This document shows positions 9,104 to 16,150 of a DNA stretch of 16,150 nt, piece after piece. The translations under genes were made by a program, and so were the position numbers. The notes beneath the pieces are model-generated. The model was not told where the DNA came from and searched no databases. It saw only the letters and a program-made list of their open reading frames with translations. Origin of the DNA: Leucogyrophana mollusca (taxonomy: Eukaryota > Basidiomycota > Agaricomycetes > Boletales); NCBI GenBank assembly GCA_021014945.1, contig MU266762.1:1-16150 (forward strand). Reading direction: 5' to 3'. Each line of letters starts with the position of its first letter. The first letter of the stretch is position 1.

Positions 9104-10138
9104 TCAAATGTACAAAGAGAAGTTGCAGACCTGCTCGATCCCCGAACTGCCATTTAGGGCAAGAATGTCGAGGATACGTTTAAAGGCCCTCTCCCCGTCA
9201 CCATAAATGACGGGAATTTGAATAGCAAGCATGCCCATTATAGAATAGGTCATGTCTTCCACTCGCGTTGTCTTCCTGTTGGATGCCCAGCGCAGCACCT
9301 CGGGGGCACGATGGACCCCTGGGGTAAAATCTCGGAGAGACTCCGTGTCCACCCCAGTGAGATCCCCCAGCAGCTGTAAGAACAGCTCGTTTGACTTGTG
9401 ATTGAGCTGCTTGTCATCAAGATACGGGGACCAGTCGCTGATGTAGAACCGGATGATGCGTGGAGCGATCAACTCCAGTAAAGTCCACCCCCGGGTGAAC
9501 CAAATACTACCACCCAGATCCGCCATAAAGTGGACATCAGATAGGTAGACGATGGTCAGCGCTGAGTCTCTATACCATGAGAACATGGATGTGATGGCTT
9601 CCAGCAACTCTGCGCCGTTCGATCTGTCAATACAGCAGGTGTCGCTCCAGGCCCACCGATGACCCAGACTATGCGCAGTGCGACAAAATTTTTGCAGCTT
9701 GGTGATTCCATGTGGTGTGGACATCTCGTATATGTTGGACCCGAGGACCCAGTGCAAGGGTTCATCGTCCTGCCACTTGTGGGACAACATGACGTACTCG
9801 AAGTACCTCTCTACAACCGTCCTGATAGAATCTGTGTGATGAAGTACTGGTGGTTTGGTGACGAAGAAAAGCAGGAAGTCGTACTCGAACGACTCTTCGA
9901 ACATAGCCATGCGTGCGGCCGGAGGATACATCTTTCCATCAAAAGTATTGATTTGGTACCGAGGAGTCTTGGCGACCACACTGTTCACGATCTCCCTGAT
10001 GAGTGCGCGAACATCCTCCGCAGCTGCGCTGCGGCGAGGCGGAAAGAACTCCCTGCCGTCGTCGTCTGAGTCGGATGAGAAACGCTCTCCATCACTTGAG
10101 TCATCGTCTTCCCGGGGGATGTGCCTAGTGTCGGACAT
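9104..10138 (-). CDS. HET-domain (heterokaryon incompatibility type) protein; 3' end uncertain, may be spliced to the kinase-like exons
   Basis: HET domains in fungi trigger growth arrest or cell death after non-self recognition and are distantly TIR-like; the target here is unknown. As an unspliced frame it gives 344 residues. Residues 9-40 are acidic, Asp/Ser-rich and probably disordered. The HET core runs from about 113 to 325: YVMLSHKW (115-122), WAWSDTCCIDRSNGAELLEA (162-181), TSMFSWYRDSALTIVYLSD, WFTRGWTLLELIAP (213-226), then YSIMGMLAIQIPVIYGDGERAFKRI. In-frame stops lie upstream of ATG 10138 with no earlier ATG, which supports this start. A likely GT donor at 9130 follows ...GSSGIEQ (residue 336). 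Splicing 9074-9130 removes the stop and opens a path of exons into the pseudokinase. It lacks the long C-terminal part seen in the divergent paralogue at 10705-12351. The domain call is firm; whether the gene stops at 9104 is open. Confidence 0.88.
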   Translation of the reverse strand: MSDTRHIPREDDDSSDGERFSSDSDDDGREFFPPRRSAAAEDVRALIREIVNSVVAKTPRYQINTFDGKMYPPAARMAMFEESFEYDFLLFFVTKPPVLHHTDSIRTVVERYFEYVMLSHKWQDDEPLHWVLGSNIYEMSTPHGITKLQKFCRTAHSLGHRWAWSDTCCIDRSNGAELLEAITSMFSWYRDSALTIVYLSDVHFMADLGGSIWFTRGWTLLELIAPRIIRFYISDWSPYLDDKQLNHKSNELFLQLLGDLTGVDTESLRDFTPGVHRAPEVLRWASNRKTTRVEDMTYSIMGMLAIQIPVIYGDGERAFKRILDILALNGSSGIEQVCNFSLYI

Positions 10139-10180
10139 GTTCCTAATCTCGGAAACGTCCCTAGTAGGTTGAAGGTTCCT
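10109..10180. repeat. Degenerate 18-bp tandem repeat, four units, spanning the HET start codon
   Basis: Units 10109-10126, 10127-10144, 10145-10162 and 10163-10180 align end to end. The two middle units match at 13 of 18 positions, the outer ones at only about half. On the minus strand each unit starts AGGnAC; the HET ATG (10136-10138) sits in one middle unit. Read in the HET frame the units give a six-residue period starting with Arg, two of them upstream of the ATG. Confidence 0.5.
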
Positions 10181-10704
10181 ACACCACCATGTCCCATCCA
10201 GATAGCTTCAGCTGGTGGCCTGGCCGGAACTGTTGGCGACAACTTACAAGTTACTTGCTGTGCCGGGCAAAACAAGTGGTTTGGTCATCTCGGAGTCGGA
10301 CATCTGTTAGTTGTGGGAGGTGAAAGAGGTTGGACGTCACCGACACCAAGTTGGCTTGATGGGTGCAAGCGCGCGCTGGAAGTGGGCCACCGTCTGAGCG
10401 CTTGAGGCGCTATGCATCGTATCGATCCGATTAACATCTCACGCATACAATTAAAACACTTTCTTACTTGCCTTGACATTGTTTTTCGTCTGGAATTGCC
10501 CCCTTCATAAACACTCCAGGTTTCAACAGATAACCTCAACGTCCGCGAATCAACAGAAACGCATTGCCACATCATGCCGCGCAGAAGGAATCGCCCGCCA
10601 TGGGTTGCTGGCTGGGAGACTCTATGTGATAGGTTGCGCAACAGGTAAGACACCAATCCTGAAGGGGAGGATACCAGCTAAGGCACTCTGGCAATACTTA
10701 TCCA
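10139..10704. promoter_or_regulatory. Shared upstream region of two divergently transcribed HET genes
   Basis: This 566-base stretch separates the start codons of two HET paralogues that point away from each other. I see no convincing coding sequence in it; the open frames here lack family resemblance. It must hold both promoters, so co-regulation is plausible. No TATA box or named factor site could be assigned with confidence. Confidence 0.5.
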
Positions 10705-12351
10705 ATGCACAGAATGAGAGACGAGACCCCCCATATCCGACCACTAGATAGCACAAGCCTGGAGGATGCAGAGGCTGCGATCGATGCAGTTGTCCACCAA
10801 ATACTTGATGACGCACCTTTACGTCTCTTCCACACCGCCAGGAAGAAATTATGTTCTCGGCCGGAGCTCATTTCTGCGTTTCGGAAGTCGTTTGAGTACA
10901 AGTTACTACTCGCGGGTGTCACAAGGCAGAAGACGATTCCGGTGAAAATGATCGAGGACGCCGTCGAGTCGTATTTTCAGTATGCCATGCTCTCTCATAA
11001 GTGGGAGGATGACGACTCGGAGCCGCTGTACGAGCACATCTCTTCAGCCCTGCGGTTTCAGAGGGAACCCCGCGGTATGATCAAGTTGCGACGATTTCTT
11101 CGGACCGCGCGTTATTCGTATTATCAGTGGGCCTGGAGCGACACGTGTTGCATCGACAAGACGAGCAGTAGTGAACTGCACGAGTCCATCACCTCTATGT
11201 TCTCGTGGTACAAGAATTCGGCAATCACCATCATTTACCTATCGGATGTTACCGCTTCGTCACCGGATGCTCTGATGCTGAGTGTGTGGTTCAAGAGAGG
11301 GTGGACTCTGCAGGAGATGCTTGCCCCAAGTGTCATTCGATTTTACAAGCAGGATTGGACACCATACAATGCAGCGCCGATGGATAATGGCAAAGTGGTT
11401 AACGACAAGGAGGACGAAACCATGCTGAAGTTGTTGGGGCGGGTTACAGGGGTGGACAGAGACTCGCTGGTAAAATTCGCGCCTGGTCGGGCGAATGTGA
11501 GGCAGAAGATGGCGTGGGCATCCAAGAGGTCAACGAAGAGACCTGAAGACATCGCCTACTGCCTCATGGGTATCTTCGGTGTTTCCATCCCGGTCTTATA
11601 CGGGAGAGCGGACAGGGATCTAGCCTTCGGGCGTTTGCTCGCGGAGATTGTGGGACACCCAGAATCGGGCGATCTCAGTCCCGCTCATTGGTTTGGGTCA
11701 CCCTCGCACATGAACACCTGCCTCCCTGCCAATCCTCGCTCTTTCTTGGACGCGCTCTGGAAGCTACCGGCCGTTAACCTAGACAAGAGACCCCTTCTGC
11801 CGTTTGCACCCCATCGCAATGGCTCAACGATTACGCCCTGTCCTTTTGCGCATATCGCTCAGCTGCAGTCGGATTTCATGAGTCACTCACCAGAACTTCA
11901 TTTCCTCGGCGCTAAGCTCACAATGTCGTGCGCACGATATGCCGTGACTTCTGTGACCCTGTTCCGACACGATCGAGTCAGCGATCATTACCACTATCGC
12001 ATTATCGCTAGAGGATTGGAAGAATTCGAAATTCAAACCATTGAACAGCTGGCTCGGGCTTTCGAACAACCCTGCCCATATGCGGTGGCAAGGATTTGGA
12101 GCGGAGACGATCTGGCGTTCATGCAAACGCCGAAAAACTACTACTCGGATAATCAGCAGACAAGGGAGCTTGTGTGGCCAGGTGTAGTCCATAAAATTTT
12201 GGAACCATTCCTTGCGGTACTATTGGTACAAACCCCCGGTCCTATTGCTGGTCGCTATCAACGAATTGCTTCAATTTCTCCCATCGTTGCATGCGCAGAT
12301 GTGTTGGAAATTGTACAGACTCCCACCATCTCCGTCCTCGACATCTTCTGA
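10705..12351 (+). CDS. HET-domain protein, intronless, 548 residues
   Basis: Probable incompatibility or cell-death effector of the Agaricomycete HET type. ATG 10705 is the first in the frame, and the N-terminal SFEYKLLL/VESYFQYAMLSHKW matches the paralogue at 9104-10138. HET core: YAMLSHKW (93-100), GMIKLRRFLRTA, WAWSDTCCIDKTSSSELHES (142-161), TSMFSWYKNSAITIIYLSD, VWFKRGWTLQEMLAPSVIRF (194-213), DWTPY, and AYCLMGIFGVSIPVLYG (284-300). The usual YGEGERAF appears as YGRADRDLAF, slightly altered. The C-terminal part (about 315-548) begins HWFGSPSHMNTCLPANPRSF, the usual segment after this kind of HET domain, and runs on without an intron. No membrane segment or signal peptide is evident. It is divergent from, and clearly paralogous to, the minus-strand HET. 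Domain call is firm; ligand, partner and biological effect are unknown. Confidence 0.92.
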   Translation: MHRMRDETPHIRPLDSTSLEDAEAAIDAVVHQILDDAPLRLFHTARKKLCSRPELISAFRKSFEYKLLLAGVTRQKTIPVKMIEDAVESYFQYAMLSHKWEDDDSEPLYEHISSALRFQREPRGMIKLRRFLRTARYSYYQWAWSDTCCIDKTSSSELHESITSMFSWYKNSAITIIYLSDVTASSPDALMLSVWFKRGWTLQEMLAPSVIRFYKQDWTPYNAAPMDNGKVVNDKEDETMLKLLGRVTGVDRDSLVKFAPGRANVRQKMAWASKRSTKRPEDIAYCLMGIFGVSIPVLYGRADRDLAFGRLLAEIVGHPESGDLSPAHWFGSPSHMNTCLPANPRSFLDALWKLPAVNLDKRPLLPFAPHRNGSTITPCPFAHIAQLQSDFMSHSPELHFLGAKLTMSCARYAVTSVTLFRHDRVSDHYHYRIIARGLEEFEIQTIEQLARAFEQPCPYAVARIWSGDDLAFMQTPKNYYSDNQQTRELVWPGVVHKILEPFLAVLLVQTPGPIAGRYQRIASISPIVACADVLEIVQTPTISVLDIF

Positions 12352-13559
12352 ACACGACGCCTACCTTTACATTCCACAACATATGATATCAGAATACCTT
12401 TAAGCCTTTCTGGCATCTATTGTACCTATACCATGATCGTCTCGAGTGTTTCACTTCACGCAGTATATGGACGACGCGCTGACAAGGTCTTTAACCCTTG
12501 GGTAAAACTCGCTATTTGACTCCGGCGGGGTGGATGTCGATGTATCCCTACCCACCCCACCCCGTTCATCTTCCATGTGTCATCTTCACTCTCGTTCGGC
12601 ACTCCTTCGTGACCACATGCTGATGTTCGATTGGGGGTAGGAACTGTGCTGGAAAGCTTGAGGCCGGTGACGGAGGAGGGAAGCCGTCGGGAGGTTTGTC
12701 CTGTGGGCAGTATAGGAGGTTGATAGGTTGTGATCAAGTTTTCTTTGGTCACTTTTAGCCCGTCCGAAGTGGGGTGCCTATGCCAGTGTTTTGATCATAC
12801 ATCCATGGCTTGTGGGGAGGGTCGAACAATGTGTCGCGACTTCATCTCATGCACACGGTAGGACTGCACAGTTAGATCGTGACTGGGTCCAAGCTTACTG
12901 TGAGTCTACGTATACCCATGTGAAGGTGGAATACTTCTTGGCTCCGTTATGCGCCTTGTATAAACTACCCAGCGAGGGCAAGGGTCCTGCCAGACAGCTG
13001 GAGGTCATGCCGAATGGCGAGCTGTGCCCAGCCATAGCACCTTCCAGATGGAAAGCATTAATACGAACGTTGGTTATAAGTAAACGCGTGCCTGCACAAA
13101 GCGGCCGATCGAAGATGGGAACTTGCAAGGAAATCGAGCATCTTCGCCAGGTTGGTGGAGGGTTCGTAGTCCGAATGTATCACATCAGCAGGCTACCGCA
13201 TAGGAGAACTTTGGAACCAAGGCGAGTTTCGAGGGGCCGTCTCGAACTTGGATACGGAGAAGTAGGTCTGTGCTATACTGTGAGGATGTCCATTACGCAT
13301 CGAGGCACTTATCATCTAGGTTGCCAATACATTCGTACAGCAGGGGTAGAGGATGCTCATCTTGATGAAACCACACCCTACAGTCCGCAGCCATCTCGAC
13401 GCAGCCGCGATGAACCCTTCGCGGACTCGTACACCGTCGCGATAACCATGCAGCAAGAATATAGCAAGTTGACTTAAGTATGCTGACCTCGTGATTCGCC
13501 ATCCCCACCCAGAGTTGCTTCGACACCTCCGCTGACTCCATGTATCCCTCCATCACCAC
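12352..13559. other. Stretch without a recognisable gene
   Basis: It follows the HET stop and precedes the WD40 remnant. An open frame at 12791-13477 (+, 228 codons) has no recognisable motif and an unlikely composition, so I treat it as chance or as decayed sequence. I found no AATAAA close to the HET stop, no RNA gene and no clear repeat. It may include the lost upstream part of the WD40 gene, but I could not see a P-loop or other NLR motif. Confidence 0.35.
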
Positions 13560-14530
13560 GCCCAATATCAAGCCTGGCTGAGTGTGGAGCAACTTCTGTC
13601 GAGCACATATCCCGCCTTCCAAAGAGGTTTCTCATGGCACATTGACATCGCCTGGTCTGTTGCATATTTTCCTGATGGTCAGAGAATACCAAGCGGATCT
13701 GACGACGGGACCGTCGTATCAGGGTGGGAGATGCATCAGTACACAATTCCGGCGCAGGAGCTGTGATTATCTCTCCGGATGGAAAGAAAATTGCAAGCAG
13801 AGTGCCGAACGGGCTGGTGTGTGAGATGTGGTGAAGCGGGAAGCAGTGTACAACTTGAAACTCAAGATGGTCGACGTCGACGAGGTTCTTGTGACTGTTT
13901 TGAATGTGGCGTTTTCCTCAAATAGACTTTGGATTGCAGATGCACCGAGGGAGCACAACAAGAGACAACTGTGGGACGTTAAAACAGGCAGCCCAGCCAA
14001 AAAACCACTGGAAAGGATGAAGAGGTCTGGTCCTTTTCATTCTCGCTGGACGGGACTTGAAACGTCACTGGCTCAGTTGATGGGTCATTCCGAGTATTGG
14101 AGATCTTAGTTGTTGTCGGTCTCATAACAAAAAGGTCATACCTGTCGGGTGCAGTCATTGGTGTGTTCAACACCAAATGGTCGGCTCCAGTTGGCTCCTT
14201 ATCAGCGTTGCCGGGTCATGGGATAAAAGCAAACGAGGGTGGGACGCGGAAACGGGCCAGAGGTCGGACAACCAATGCTAGGGCATGGCTATGAGATCAT
14301 ATACATCGCAGTCACAGCGGACGGAAGGAGGGCGACAAGTACATCAAGCGATCGGACAGTGAGGCGCGATCGCAAACCGGCAATCCGCTCGATGCAAAAA
14401 GGTCGATTTGGTCTGTTGCATTCTCACCAGACGGCGGGTTCATAGTCTGTGGGGGTCGACAACGACGTGTATTTGTGGGATACGGTGCTGTCCCATGAAT
14501 CAGTTGCACTCAGAGGCCAGCCCGGTGGGT
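13560..14530 (+). pseudogene. WD40-repeat protein remnant, frameshifted and stop-interrupted
   Basis: Six WD40-like blade fragments lie in order on the plus strand but in different frames: IAWSVAYFPDGQRIPSGSDD (13647-13727), AVIISPDGKKIAS...CEMW (13760-13831, then TGA), VLNVAFSSNRLWIAD...LWDVKTG (13888-13989), VWSFSFSLDGT-stop-NVTGSVDGSFRVLEI (14016-14108, TGA 14058-14060), GHGYEIIYIAVTADGRRATS (14281-14364), and WSVAFSPDGGFIVCGG shifting frame into DNDVYLWDT (14406-14484). WD40 propellers are protein-interaction platforms; in Agaricomycetes many are the C-terminal sensors of NACHT/NLR-like proteins. Introns could explain some frame changes, but not the stop inside one blade and the shift inside another. 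No N-terminal effector or NACHT domain was found upstream. A functional multi-exon gene is unlikely but not excluded. Confidence 0.75.
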
Positions 14531-16150
14531 TTTGTTATCATCCACGTGGACCGCCACCTGCGCTCACCTCTTCTCTTCAGTATTCCCCGCCATGGCCAGC
14601 ACCCATCCGTAGGCTTCGTTCCGCGAGCGTCAATATGTCTTATAACGCCCCGTGTTTCCACCATAGCTTCTCATTGGTCCTAAACGGAAATCATCCCTCC
14701 GCCAGCAGTAGTACAACCAAGATAAGGCGCACAACGACATCTCTCCACTAATTCCTCGATACTCAACATGAGCCCGCTTCTCCTGATTGCAAACCCCAGA
14801 ACTGAGGTGTGTGTGGAAAGGAGTGGCGGCCGAGTATCGACCACTGGGATTTAATACTTTCGCTCCGTGTAAGTTTTTATCAGCCGTCTATGAGTATTTT
14901 AGTCTCACCGTAGTGCTTCCAGCTACCAACTAAACCTCCACAGGAGCATCAGTGGACATTGCCTCCCATGCAAGTCCTATGCCGTCGCTCCTCCCACTGG
15001 AGGACGATGTTTCGGAGCAGAGGTCGTGACTAGGGAAGCTTTGCATCCCCATATGCCATCCCGAAGCTGCGCGTTACGCCAGAGAGCATGGATCCACGTG
15101 GTAATTACCAGCTGCCTTCATCTCCCCCGCCCTCCTAATATTGGTACTAACACTGGAGTTTGTTTCGTGCTCCTCTAGGGCACATTGCCAGTCTTAGTCA
15201 CTTCCTCGTGCTCGTTCACCTACTCACTGTAGTCTCGCCCTCACACGCCTGCGAGACTGAGGCTTAGCTGTATAATTTCTGTCAGCAATCAATGCACATG
15301 GAGTTTACCTATGTGAGTGACGGTTGTTTGCATTCTTACCCAGCGTCCAATACCTGTCAGATGCCTGATCATTGAGGCCAAGAGAAACAATCACTTTACC
15401 TTCAAGTCCAGTGCTGCCCAGTGCCTCAGTGAGTCCCGATCACGCGGGCATCCTGCTAGAAGCTATTGGCACGTGCACTGGGCGCAGTGACGATGGTGGA
15501 GGTGGAAGGATGGATAGCCAGACAGAGACGAGCGTACAGAGGATGGTCATTCGGCCCGCCAGCAACGCCGCTACTACACCCAGCCCACCATTCATCTTGA
15601 AGGGATACGGAACTCCAATATTAAGTCACCGTAAGTCACCATCCCCCCCATCACGAACATGGGGCTACCTAAACCCAGCAGATATCATAATACCTAGGTT
15701 CCAATGTTTTCCCATTCTTCTTCTTTGTTGGCAAATGCTTGTGCTGGCCGGCAGCCGTGCTTCCTTGGCCGTGCACTGAAGGCCGATAGTAGGTGAGCCA
15801 TATTCACGAAGACTTCGTAAATCCGTCTAGCTTACCAGCCGCGTCGTAGCATCCTGAATCGTAGTACAAAGCCCAATAGAAGTGACGGGGACCGGCGAAT
15901 GTCAGAGACTTCGCCACCACTCCCTGGCAGAGTTGTGCATGAAATACTATAATCCTCGTAAAAGTGTTGTGCAAGACTAGCTAAGATTGTCGTCCTGGCC
16001 CAAAGGCAGGTTGTGCATGATCCCCGGCCCTTAGTTGTGCATCCCCTCGTGTCATAGCTTCTGGGGCGGGTGTTCCTTGCCCGTGACATTCTCATCTTCC
16101 ACCCCACATCTCATCGAGATCTCAGTGATCCCATCAAGTTTAGAAGAACC
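14531..16150. other. Terminal stretch without a confident gene
   Basis: No protein family is recognisable. Two segments look like real introns on the plus strand (14869-14943 and 15101-15178) and hint at a small spliced gene or a gene remnant. An open frame at 15372-15779 (+, 135 codons) is low-complexity Ser/Pro-rich and has no motif. The 8-mer GTTGTGCA recurs four times at 15932, 15966, 16010 and 16034. No tRNA or rRNA was seen. Confidence 0.35.
14869..15178 (+). other. Two intron-like segments flanking a 157-base candidate exon
   Basis: Segment one starts GTAAGT at 14869 and ends CCACAG at 14943, with a CTAAAC-type branch word just before the acceptor. Segment two starts GTAATT at 15101 and ends CTCTAG at 15178, with a perfect TACTAAC branch word at 15145-15151. 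The 157 bases between them are open in one frame (contains CLPCKSYAVAPPTGGRCFGA) but match nothing I recognise. It could be a small gene, a non-coding transcript, or decayed coding DNA. Confidence 0.25.

Noticed and set aside
9659..10069. 136-codon plus-strand open frame
   Set aside because: Antisense shadow of the minus-strand HET core.
12791..13477. 228-codon plus-strand open frame
   Set aside because: No family motif, mixed composition and no intron or promoter logic; it lies in a gene-poor stretch beside a pseudogene, so a chance or decayed frame is likelier.
15372..15779. 135-codon plus-strand open frame
   Set aside because: Ser/Pro-rich with no recognisable domain; no supporting neighbour or splice structure tied to it.

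Overview
The window looks like nuclear DNA of a filamentous basidiomycete, probably an Agaricomycete. The genes are cut by many 50-60 bp GT-AG introns (donors often GTGCGT, GTGAGT or GTAAGT). They include a RAD7-type repair gene, two HET-domain genes in the Agaricomycete style (LSHKW ... SDTCCID ... RGWTL) and a tyrosine-kinase-like (TKL) kinase domain of the kind expanded in mushrooms. All gene models here were spliced by eye from protein-family expectations and frame continuity. There was no database search and no RNA evidence.

Layout. (1) 1-4027, + strand: the 3' part of a non-ribosomal peptide synthetase (NRPS), with a condensation domain cut by the window edge, then adenylation, carrier and thioesterase domains. 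Four introns of 52-54 bp join into one frame of about 1270 residues. (2) 4527-6891, + strand: a seven-exon RAD7/Rhp7 orthologue (nucleotide-excision repair, zinc finger plus leucine-rich repeats). Its short promoter carries two ACGCGT boxes. (3) 6892-7360: a gene-free spacer with a GC-rich, inverted-repeat-bearing block. (4) 7361-10138, - strand: a HET domain followed downstream by a degenerate TKL kinase domain. The exons can be joined in one uninterrupted frame from the HET start to the kinase stop (12 exons, about 716 residues), so this may be one HET-pseudokinase gene rather than two. (5) 10705-12351, + strand: a second, intronless HET gene, paralogous to the first and divergently transcribed from a 566 bp shared upstream region. 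(6) 12352-13560: no recognisable gene. (7) 13560-14530: a decayed WD40-repeat gene. (8) 14531-16150: no confident gene, only two intron-like segments and open frames I cannot identify.

How the parts fit. The NRPS and RAD7 are unrelated neighbours: specialised metabolism and housekeeping repair. The right half resembles an accessory recognition or incompatibility region, with two diverged HET cell-death-type genes, a kinase fold that has lost catalytic residues, and the remains of a WD40 propeller such as those on fungal NLR-like proteins. The most interesting candidate is the HET domain joined to a TKL pseudokinase. By analogy it could act as a sensor/decoy-effector protein, but that function is inference.
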